From: Paracoccaceae bacterium
Lineage (GTDB): Bacteria > Pseudomonadota > Alphaproteobacteria > Rhodobacterales > Rhodobacteraceae
Reading direction: 5' to 3'
NCBI GenBank assembly: GCA_020852535.1
Contig: JADZAO010000049.1
Span: forward strand, 1 to 5,584
Length of the DNA: 5,584 bases
The stretch's first letter is position 1; each line of letters starts with the position of its first letter. The notes under the pieces are model-generated. The model was not told where the DNA came from and did no database searches. It saw only the letters and a list, made by a program, of their open reading frames with translations. The translations under genes and the position numbers were made by a program. This document shows positions 1 through 5,584 of this stretch, one piece after another.

Positions 1-509
1 TGATCACCGGCTCACGTCATGGTGCCTACGAGGATCATCCGTGGATTCCCCCCCTCGAAATCTTCATACGTGCCGCTTATGACGCAAATATACCACTAGT
101 TGGCATCTGTTTTGGCCACCAGATCGTCGCGCAGGCTATGGGCGGTAAGGTAGAACGCTACAAAGATGGCTGGGCTGTCGGGGCGCAGGACTATAATTTT
201 AACGGTGAAACGCTCACGCTAAACGCTTGGCACCGAGATCAAGTCATAAAAAAACCAGCAAGTGCCAAAGTCGTCGCCAGCAATGATTTCTGCGCCAATG
301 CCGCCCTACTTTATGACAACCGCATTTTCACAGTGCAGGCCCATCCCGAATTCAGTCCCGAATTTGTCGATGGACTGATGCAAACACGAGGCAAGGGTTT
401 AGTACCCGACGAGGTGATGGCAAAAGCGGCCACTCGTCTGACCGACCCGCTGCACGACAAGACCATCGCGGCGCGTATCGCCGCTTTCTTCAAGAAACCG
501 CGCGGCTAA
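1..509 (+). CDS. Class I glutamine amidotransferase, 5'-partial (GMP-synthase-like GATase1 domain)
   Basis: The reading frame is open from the window edge (first full codon at 3) to TAA at 507-509, about 168 codons. The start and roughly the first 70 residues probably lie upstream. Seen directly: ITGSRHGAYED near the edge, the nucleophile elbow GICFGHQ with Cys at 108-110, and QAHPEF with catalytic His (342-344) and Glu (348-350). These form the Cys-His-Glu triad of class I amidotransferases, so the visible part looks intact. The family hydrolyses glutamine or gamma-glutamyl amides in the cytoplasm. The neighbours, 38 bp downstream, are a gamma-glutamylpolyamine synthetase and a gamma-glutamylputrescine oxidase. 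I infer that it removes the gamma-glutamyl group in this pathway, as PuuD does for gamma-glutamyl-GABA. It resembles the GMP-synthase-like amidotransferases (COG0518 type) more than the PuuD/peptidase C26 type, so I give no symbol. The family call is firm; the substrate is inferred. Confidence 0.9.
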   Translation, partial: ITGSRHGAYEDHPWIPPLEIFIRAAYDANIPLVGICFGHQIVAQAMGGKVERYKDGWAVGAQDYNFNGETLTLNAWHRDQVIKKPASAKVVASNDFCANAALLYDNRIFTVQAHPEFSPEFVDGLMQTRGKGLVPDEVMAKAATRLTDPLHDKTIAARIAAFFKKPRG

Positions 510-547
510 ATTCCTTTCCTACGGCGCCCCAAATCATAGTGTGACAT

Positions 548-1903
548 ATGTCGAACTGGACCGACAAACTCCCCGAGACCGCCCGCGACTGGATCGCAGG
601 CCGCCGTGTTGATGAAGTAGAATGCATCATCGGCGACATTGCAGGAGTGGCACGAGGTAAGGCCATGCCTGCCTCAAAATTTGCCAAACAGGCAAACTAT
701 TTCCTGCCAAATTCAATCTTCCTGCAAACCATCACTGGCGAATGGGCGGACAACCCTTCTGGCAGCTTTACCGAACCTGACATGATCCTTGTGCCTGATT
801 TCAGCACCGCCACGGCCGCGCCTTGGACGGCTGACATCACGCTGCAGATTATCCATAACGCCGAAGACCAAGAGGGAAACCCCACCCCCACCGCGCCGCG
901 CAACGTACTCAAGCGTATCATTGAACTTTACAACGCCGAAGGCTGGCAACCCATCATCGCGCCAGAAATGGAATTCTTTCTCGTCGCGCGCAACATCGAC
1001 CCAAACATGCCGATCATCCCACCGATGGGCCGATCAGGTCGCCGTGCCGCAGGCAAACAAGCCTATTCAATGTCAGCAGTCGACGAATACGGCAAGGTAA
1101 TCGACGATATTTACGATTTTGCCGAGGCGCAGGGATTCGAGATCGATGGCATCCTACAGGAAGGTGGGGCTGGTCAGGTAGAAATCAACCTTGCCCACGG
1201 CGATCCCGTGGCCTTGGCCGACGAGATTTTCTTCTTCAAACGACTCATCCGCGAAGCGGCGCTGCGTCACGACTGTTTTGCCACTTTCATGGCAAAACCG
1301 ATCGAAGGAGAACCCGGTTCAGCAATGCACATACACCATTCGGTGGTAGACATCAAAACTGGCAAGAACATCTTCTCCGACAAGAAGGGCGATGAAACCC
1401 CTGCTTTCATGCATTTCATCGCAGGCATGCAGACTCACCTACCTGGCGCGGTAGCGCTGCTAGCACCATACGTAAACATCTACCGACTCTACGTGCCTGA
1501 TTTTGCCGCACCCATCAAACTCGAATGGGGTCGCGACAACCGAACTACAGGTCTGCGTGTGCCAATCTCACCACCTGAGGGGCGACGTCTTGACAACCGT
1601 CTAGCCGGAATGGACTGCAACCCCTATCTAGGCATTGCGGCCAGCCTTGCTTGCGGCTATTTGGGCCTAAAGGCACAAAAGATGCCAAAGCAGGAATGCA
1701 AAGGCGACGCTTACACAAGCGAGACGGACCTGCCCTATAACCTTGGCGATGCGCTCGACCTGCTAGAAGAAGACAACACGCTGCGCGAAATCCTTGGCGT
1801 CGAGTTCTGTCAGATTTACGACAGCGTGAAGCGCAACGAATACAAGGAATTCCTGCAAGTCATCAGCCCATGGGAGCGGGAACACCTGCTCTTGAACGTA
1901 TGA
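548..1903 (+). CDS. puuA: Glutamine synthetase family protein, gamma-glutamylputrescine synthetase-like (PuuA-like)
   Basis: This 451-residue protein is close in length to E. coli PuuA (about 470). It belongs to the glutamine synthetase superfamily and probably ligates glutamate to putrescine or a related amine using ATP, the entry step of glutamylated polyamine breakdown. Visible GS landmarks are APEMEFF (Glu140, Glu142), EGGAGQVEIN (Glu205, Glu212), KPIEGEPGSAMHIHHS (250-265, catalytic-loop His261/His263), WGRDNRTTGLRVP (327-339) and RRLDNRLAGMDCNPYL (346-361). The last motif normally reads RxExR; here Asp349 replaces the Glu. The start at 548 fits the N-terminus I recall for the family (MSNWTD...), although no clear Shine-Dalgarno sequence precedes it. 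It lies 38 bp after the amidotransferase and overlaps the oxidase start by ATGA, so it is almost certainly co-transcribed. The amine substrate is inferred; some relatives act on other amines such as methylamine, ethanolamine or isopropylamine. Confidence 0.93.
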   Translation: MSNWTDKLPETARDWIAGRRVDEVECIIGDIAGVARGKAMPASKFAKQANYFLPNSIFLQTITGEWADNPSGSFTEPDMILVPDFSTATAAPWTADITLQIIHNAEDQEGNPTPTAPRNVLKRIIELYNAEGWQPIIAPEMEFFLVARNIDPNMPIIPPMGRSGRRAAGKQAYSMSAVDEYGKVIDDIYDFAEAQGFEIDGILQEGGAGQVEINLAHGDPVALADEIFFFKRLIREAALRHDCFATFMAKPIEGEPGSAMHIHHSVVDIKTGKNIFSDKKGDETPAFMHFIAGMQTHLPGAVALLAPYVNIYRLYVPDFAAPIKLEWGRDNRTTGLRVPISPPEGRRLDNRLAGMDCNPYLGIAASLACGYLGLKAQKMPKQECKGDAYTSETDLPYNLGDALDLLEEDNTLREILGVEFCQIYDSVKRNEYKEFLQVISPWEREHLLLNV

Positions 1904-3201
1904 ACCTGCTGCATGCCAACGACAAGGCCGGAGAGTATCCGGCCTCGTATTACTCTGCAACGCGCACCCCGCTTGCACCTTTTGTGCATTTGCAGGGAGC
2001 GGCACGTGCTGATGTATGCATAATCGGCGCAGGTTACACTGGCCTCTCGGCCGCGCTACATCTTGCGCAGCGCGGTTATTCAGTAGTCGTTCTTGAAGCA
2101 CATCGCGTGGGATTTGGTGCTTCGGGACGAAATGGCGGACAGGTCGGGTCGGGACAAAGGAACGATCAGGACAATCTGGAACGCGTGACAGGACGAGAAA
2201 ACGCCCGTCGTCTGTGGAACATGGCGGAAGAGGCCAAAGGACTGGTCAAATCGCTGATCAACGATCATGACATCCCCGCCCCCTTCCGCCCTGGTATCGC
2301 GCATGCCTGCTGGACCGAAAGCCAGACTCGTCACGCACATCACTACGCCGACCGTCTACGTCGCGATTACGACTATAACCAAATCGAGGCACTAGACTGC
2401 GATGCGATGGCACGTCTGATTCCGTCAGGCGTGTTCAAGGGCGGTGATATCGACCGCGGTGCAGGGCATATACACCCATTAAACTATGCCATCGGTCTAG
2501 CACGTGCGGCTGTCATAGCAGGTGCGCTAATCTACGAAAATTCCGAAGTGACAAGCATCACACATGGCACAAAAGCCATGGTGCATACAGCGCAGGGCAA
2601 CGTGACCGCCGATCATATTATCCTTGCCGGCAACGGTTATCTGGGCGGGTTGGAGCCGCAAATAGCCGCCCGTGTCATGCCAATCAACAATTTCATCCTC
2701 GCGACCGAACCTTTGGGCGAACGGGCAGCACAGGTGCTGACAGAGCCTATTGCCGTGACCGATACACGCTTTGTAGTCAATTACTGGCGCCTATCAGACG
2801 ACAACCGCCTGCTCTGCGGAGGAGGTGAAAGCTATGGCTGGCGCTTTCCCGATATCGTAAAGACCGTCCGCCCCGCCCTGCTCGACATCTACCCTACCCT
2901 GCGCGATGTACGCTTCGATTACGCTTGGGGGGGAACGCTGGCCATCACCATGACCCGTAACCCTTGTTTTGTGCGTGTAGCGCCGAATGTACTATCAGCA
3001 TCCGGCTATTCGGGCCACGGGATCGCCATCGCCACACTAGCAGGACGCATCCTGTCCGAGGCGGTTGCCGGACAAGCGGAACGCTTCGATTTGATGGCTT
3101 CGCTTCCCACGCCAAGCTTTCCAGGCGGGGCTGCACTCCGCTGGCCGATGCTAGTGCTTGCCATGACATGGTATTCCATGCGCGACAAGCTTGGCCTCTA
3201 G
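1900..3201 (+). CDS. puuB: FAD-dependent oxidoreductase, gamma-glutamylputrescine oxidase-like (PuuB-like)
   Basis: This is a DAO-family flavoprotein of 433 residues, near E. coli PuuB (about 426). PuuB oxidises gamma-glutamylputrescine to gamma-glutamyl-aminobutyraldehyde with release of ammonia and H2O2. Visible features are an N-terminal SYYSATR segment (16-22), the Rossmann FAD-binding stretch ADVCIIGAGYTGLS (37-50, GxGxxG) with strand-end Glu66, the FGASGRNGGQ motif (72-81) typical of PuuB/DadA-like oxidases, and a C-terminal ASGYSGHGIAIATLAGR flavin-contact segment. I chose the ATG at 1900 because it overlaps the preceding TGA stop as ATGA and gives a family-like N-terminus. An in-frame ATG at 1870 would add ten residues inside the upstream gene. 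No separate strong Shine-Dalgarno sequence is visible, so translation is probably coupled to the synthetase. The aldehyde dehydrogenase (PuuC) expected next in the pathway is not in this window. Confidence 0.92.
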   Translation: MNLLHANDKAGEYPASYYSATRTPLAPFVHLQGAARADVCIIGAGYTGLSAALHLAQRGYSVVVLEAHRVGFGASGRNGGQVGSGQRNDQDNLERVTGRENARRLWNMAEEAKGLVKSLINDHDIPAPFRPGIAHACWTESQTRHAHHYADRLRRDYDYNQIEALDCDAMARLIPSGVFKGGDIDRGAGHIHPLNYAIGLARAAVIAGALIYENSEVTSITHGTKAMVHTAQGNVTADHIILAGNGYLGGLEPQIAARVMPINNFILATEPLGERAAQVLTEPIAVTDTRFVVNYWRLSDDNRLLCGGGESYGWRFPDIVKTVRPALLDIYPTLRDVRFDYAWGGTLAITMTRNPCFVRVAPNVLSASGYSGHGIAIATLAGRILSEAVAGQAERFDLMASLPTPSFPGGAALRWPMLVLAMTWYSMRDKLGL

Positions 3202-3241
3202 ACAAGTAGCTACATCACTTAAACGCGATAATGAACTTGTC
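3201..3241. repeat. Short inverted repeat after puuB in the AT-rich gap
   Basis: A perfect 7-bp inverted repeat, GACAAGT (3201-3207) and ACTTGTC (3235-3241), brackets 27 bp just after the puuB stop and contains the palindrome GTAGCTAC (3206-3213). No T-run follows, so it is not a convincing intrinsic terminator. It may be chance. The rest of the gap to 3305 is AT-rich. It contains TTGTCA (3237-3242) and TATTTA (3263-3268), which are too far apart for a good sigma-70 promoter, and nothing else I can name. Confidence 0.25.
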
Positions 3242-3305
3242 ATTAAAATTGCACAAATCAACTATTTATAGTTTTCCGCAAGTCAAATTTAAAGAAAACT
3301 AAAGC

Positions 3306-3815
3306 ATGGCGCTGAAAAACAAGTAAACGATCAAATCACAGCTCTGAATGTCTGTGACGCGAGTCCCACCCCAGAAACCACGCATGTCAAAATCGAACGA
3401 CTGCTCACGACCGGCGACTTATTTTACTACACAGTTTCCGAAAATATCCCTTTAGAACTACTAGAAGCGGAATTTTCAGCCCTGCTCAGATCACGCTATG
3501 CCTTGATGGTGTCTCCCTGTTTGGCAGCGTTTTTCCTGTCTCTAAAGGCACTTGATATGCCACGTTCGACGCAAATCTTGGGGCCTGCCTTTACCTTTGC
3601 CGCTGTCCCCTCGGCGGTGTTACATGCCGATTTCTGCCCTATTCTGGCAGAAGTTGACAAGAATTACCGCATTGACCTAACCAATTTCAAAACCAAGCTC
3701 GACAGAACGCACGCTGTGCAGATCAGCCATATAGGCGACCGTATCAGCAATATGAACATGATCATAACTCTTTGCCAAGTAAAGAGAATACCGAGAATGG
3801 AGACGCCGGAGAAGT
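3306..3815 (+). pseudogene. Decayed, truncated DegT/DnrJ/EryC1/StrS-family aminotransferase
   Basis: The ATG at 3306 reads MALKNK and hits TAA at 3324. The continuation lies in another frame (codons from 3320) and runs without a stop to 3895. A single lost A in the A-run at 3315-3319 would explain it, since restoring one base gives MALKKQVNDQITALNV. The body resembles family N-terminal halves: ERLLTTGDLF near 3395, RYALMVSPCLAAFFLSLKAL around the usual S-C-T-A-A-L helix, PAFTFAAVPSAVLHAD, EVDKNYRIDL, and QISHIGDRISNMNMI where relatives have H..G...DMD. Resemblance fades at PRMETPEK, where VVEDAA is usual. Intact members have about 380-400 residues; the C-terminal half with the PLP Schiff-base lysine is absent. 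After about 3815 the frame reads antisense through the convergent hydrolase to TGA 3893-3895. It lies 104 bp after puuB on the same strand and may once have belonged to that operon. A short protein from TTG 3503 could be made but could not bind PLP covalently. Confidence 0.82.
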
Positions 3816-4556
3816 TCACAAAGTGGTCTCGGCCACCGTACGAGTCATTAAATCAAGGCAAACGGGAGTCGAAAAACGATGATCAGCATCTTTGACAAGT
3901 AAAAGCTGCGCGTCCGGGCTTTTGACATGCTCAAGCAAGCGCAGGGCGACCGAAGACGGCACATCAGTATCAGCCGTGCCTTGCAGAATGCGGACGGGGA
4001 ATGGCAGAGTAAGAGGTGAACGCAGAACGAGATGGTTGCGCCCGTCCTCAATCAGTTTTCGGGTTAAAATATAAGGTTCTGGCGAATAATCTGACGGTTT
4101 GGCCACAAAGCCCTTGGTCGACAACTCGTGCTGCTGCGCCTCAGTGAACCGATCCCACATACTGTCTTCAGTAAAGTCCGGCGCGGGGGCAATGCCAATA
4201 AAACCGGCCACCCGTTCAGGAATGGTACGAGCGACCAACAACGATATCCACCCCCCCATGCTAGAGCCGACCAAAACCTGCGGACCGATCGTCAGCATAG
4301 TAATGGCGGCAAGCGCATCGGCAAACCAGTCACCAATGCAACCATCAAGGAAATCACCCGAACTTTCACCGTGACCAGAATAGTCGAACCGTAAAAAAGC
4401 GCGGTTTTGTGCTTGTGCCCACGCCTCCAGATGCAGGGCCTTGGTTCCTCCCATGTCGGATTTGAACCCACCAAGAAATACCAACCCAGGTCCCTGTCCC
4501 GCGCTGCGATTGTAAGCGATACGGCGACCCTGCGGCGTGGTCAGATAGTCAGTCAT
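3816..4556 (-). CDS. Alpha/beta hydrolase, ABHD10-like (probable serine thioesterase/esterase)
   Basis: This is a 246-residue alpha/beta hydrolase. Motifs in order are VFLGGF (26-31, oxyanion-hole loop), RFDYSGHGESSGDF (56-69), the nucleophile elbow VGSSMGGW with Ser99, GTADTDVP with probable acid Asp196, and DADHRF with His226. The RFDYSGxGxSxG and GPQxLVGSSxGGW segments resemble mitochondrial ABHD10, a depalmitoylase/acyl-glucuronide esterase. The bacterial substrate is unknown. No signal peptide or membrane segment is seen, so it is probably cytoplasmic. I chose ATG 4556 because it gives the family-like start MTDYLTTPQGRRIAY and follows a GGAG box six bases upstream. An in-frame ATG at 4589 would add an atypical MGKRGGKLENS. 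It is divergent from thrS. Its stop (3816-3818) sits directly against the end of the aminotransferase remnant, with no room for a terminator between the convergent genes. The C-terminus looks complete. Confidence 0.9.
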   Translation of the reverse strand: MTDYLTTPQGRRIAYNRSAGQGPGLVFLGGFKSDMGGTKALHLEAWAQAQNRAFLRFDYSGHGESSGDFLDGCIGDWFADALAAITMLTIGPQVLVGSSMGGWISLLVARTIPERVAGFIGIAPAPDFTEDSMWDRFTEAQQHELSTKGFVAKPSDYSPEPYILTRKLIEDGRNHLVLRSPLTLPFPVRILQGTADTDVPSSVALRLLEHVKSPDAQLLLVKDADHRFSTPVCLDLMTRTVAETTL

Positions 4557-4562
4557 GCTATT

Positions 4563-4566
4563 CTCC
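4563..4566 (-). promoter_or_regulatory. Ribosome binding site of the alpha/beta hydrolase
   Basis: On the minus strand the sequence TTGGAGAATAGC directly precedes ATG 4556. The GGAG core is six bases from the start. It supports 4556 over the upstream in-frame ATG at 4589. Confidence 0.7.
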
Positions 4567-4709
4567 AACTTCCCACCCCTTTTACCCACGCAACAGCTCC
4601 ATGCCAGCCCATTTTGAGCCTGCGGAAAGGTTGACTTTCTTTACCTATTTCTTCACGAAAGTCCTGACATCAACCCGCAACCGGGCGTTTCGTAGGCGCC
4701 AAACCGACG

Positions 4710-4714
4710 AGGAG
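4710..4714 (+). promoter_or_regulatory. Ribosome binding site of thrS
   Basis: AGGAG (within ACGAGGAG, 4707-4714) lies seven bases before ATG 4722. This is a strong Shine-Dalgarno match at standard spacing and fixes the thrS start. Confidence 0.8.
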
Positions 4715-4721
4715 CATAGCC

Positions 4722-5584
4722 ATGAGCCAAATTTCCCTGACCTTTCCCGATGGCAGTGTGCGGCAATACGATTCTGGCATAACCCCTGCCGAAGTGGCAA
4801 CGTCGATTGCACCATCTTTGGCAAAAGCCGCGATTTCGGCGCAGCTAAATGACACACATTGGGATTTACAATGGCCTATAACAGCGGATGCCAAGCTGTC
4901 GATCAACACGCTGAAGGATGACAAAACGGCACTTGAGCTGATACGGCACGACTGCGCCCATATCATGGCCCGCGCCGTACAAGAAATCTGGCCAGATGTG
5001 AAGGTCACCATCGGTCCCGTACGTGATTACGGCTGGTTCTACGATTTCGACCATGCTGAGCCGTTCATGCCCGAAGACCTCAGCCAGATCGAAGCGCGGA
5101 TGAAGCAAATCATCAACGCCCGCGATCCAGTCAAAACAGAAATTTGGAACCGTGCCCGCGCCATCGCCTATTACAAAGAACGTGGTGAACCTTATAAGAT
5201 CGAACTTATCAACCGAATTCCAGAGAATGAACCGCTAAGAATGTATTGGCACGGGCCATGGCAGGACCTGTGCCGCGGCCCACACCTAGCCCATACGGGG
5301 CAGGTTCCGGCGGACGGATTCAAACTAATGAACGTGGCAGGAGCTTACTGGCTTGGAGATTCATCACGCCCGATGTTGCAACGGATCTACGGAGTAGCCT
5401 TCAAAAATCATCACGACCTGAAAGCCCATCTGACCATGCTGGAAGAGGCCGCCAAGCGCGACCACCGAAAGCTGGGCCGCGAAATGGGCCTGTTCCATAT
5501 GCAAGAAGAAGCACCCGGCCAAATTTTCTGGCACCCGAACGGTTGGTCGATCTACACCACGCTACAAGACTACATGCGACGCCA
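4722..5584 (+). CDS. thrS: Threonyl-tRNA synthetase, 3'-partial
   Basis: The frame is open from ATG 4722 to the window edge: 287 codons plus two bases of a protein usually about 640-650 residues long. It charges tRNA-Thr with threonine in the cytoplasm and is normally essential. Domains visible are an N-terminal TGS domain (about 1-62, ISLTFPDGSVRQYDSGITPAEVA), then the second N-terminal editing domain (about 63-225). The editing domain has the HxxxH motif RHDCAH (His76, His80) and DLCRGPH (Cys184, His188), matching the E. coli ThrRS editing residues His73, His77, Cys182 and His186. The linker GAYWLGDSSRPMLQRIYGVAF (207-227) and the helix LEEAAKRDHRKLGREMGLF (240-258) lead into the class II catalytic core, of which GQIFWHPNGW (266-275) is the beginning. 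The zinc-binding and class II motifs 2-3 and the anticodon-binding domain lie beyond the window. An AGGAG box supports the start, and all editing residues are present. Confidence 0.96.
   Translation, partial: MSQISLTFPDGSVRQYDSGITPAEVATSIAPSLAKAAISAQLNDTHWDLQWPITADAKLSINTLKDDKTALELIRHDCAHIMARAVQEIWPDVKVTIGPVRDYGWFYDFDHAEPFMPEDLSQIEARMKQIINARDPVKTEIWNRARAIAYYKERGEPYKIELINRIPENEPLRMYWHGPWQDLCRGPHLAHTGQVPADGFKLMNVAGAYWLGDSSRPMLQRIYGVAFKNHHDLKAHLTMLEEAAKRDHRKLGREMGLFHMQEEAPGQIFWHPNGWSIYTTLQDYMRR

Larger units (their letters stand above)
4557..4721. promoter_or_regulatory. Divergent intergenic region between hydrolase and thrS
   Basis: These 165 bp separate two divergent starts and should hold both promoters. 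On the + strand TTGACT (4631-4636) is a good -35 candidate for thrS, but no clear -10 box lies 16-18 bp downstream. On the - strand TTGATG (4674-4669) with a weak AAATAG 17 bp downstream could serve the hydrolase. Two 9-bp near-identical direct repeats, TTTCTTTAC (4636-4644) and TTTCTTCAC (4648-4656), sit 12 bp apart. I see no T-box, attenuator or leader peptide for thrS. The promoter assignments are tentative. Confidence 0.35.

Noticed and set aside
1763..2343. Minus-strand open frames across the puuA/puuB junction
   Set aside because: They are antisense to two well-supported enzymes and have no recognisable content.
3503..3895. A stand-alone 130-residue gene beginning at TTG 3503
   Set aside because: The recognisable aminotransferase sequence extends upstream of 3503 in the same frame, and the last third of the protein is antisense to the hydrolase. 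A truncated pseudogene explains it better.
3901..3923. AAAAGC/GCTTTT inverted repeat as a terminator for the aminotransferase remnant
   Set aside because: It lies inside the hydrolase coding region, its stem is AT-rich and only six base pairs, and the sequence is explained by codons.
4099..4634. Several + strand open frames opposite the hydrolase
   Set aside because: They are antisense shadows of an intact, motif-complete alpha/beta hydrolase, with no SD sites or family features.
4674..4685. CCCG-CAAC-CGGG mini hairpin upstream of thrS as an attenuator
   Set aside because: It has only four base pairs, no T-run and no leader peptide with threonine codons.
4601..4852. Open frame on the + strand overlapping the thrS start
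   Set aside because: It overlaps the thrS RBS and N-terminal coding region in another frame and shows no recognisable domain. thrS is clearly the real gene.

Overview
The window looks like a chromosomal segment of an alphaproteobacterium, most likely a member of the Rhodobacterales / Roseobacter group. This placement rests on recalled resemblance of the encoded proteins, not on a database search. GC content is moderate by eye, and codons such as cta, ata and tta are used freely. That is looser than in a typical high-GC roseobacter and fits a lineage with relaxed sequence composition and some gene decay.

Positions 1-3201 (+ strand) hold a compact catabolic operon resembling the glutamylated-polyamine (Puu) pathway. 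It contains a class I glutamine amidotransferase (5' end outside the window), a glutamine-synthetase-like gamma-glutamylpolyamine synthetase (PuuA-like) and an FAD-dependent gamma-glutamylputrescine oxidase (PuuB-like). The PuuA-like and PuuB-like genes share an ATGA stop/start overlap. The likely logic is that putrescine or a related amine is gamma-glutamylated by the GS-like enzyme and oxidised by the flavoprotein. After an aldehyde dehydrogenase step that is not in this window, the gamma-glutamyl group would be removed by an amidotransferase-fold hydrolase.

Positions 3202-3815 hold an AT-rich gap followed by a decayed gene for a DegT/DnrJ/EryC1/StrS-family PLP aminotransferase. Its start codon (3306) is separated from the conserved body by a frameshift near 3315-3326. 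Several conserved positions have changed, and the 3' half, including the PLP lysine region, is gone. The truncation point abuts the stop codon of the next, convergent gene.

Positions 3816-4556 (- strand) encode an intact alpha/beta hydrolase resembling mitochondrial ABHD10. It is divergent from thrS (threonyl-tRNA synthetase, 4722 to the window end, + strand, 3' end outside). The 165-bp divergent region carries both ribosome binding sites and presumably both promoters.

I see no mobile element, CRISPR array, tRNA, rRNA or convincing new system. The most informative observation is the aminotransferase pseudogene and its deletion junction. The next is a Glu-to-Asp change at a usual metal-ligand position in the GS-like enzyme.
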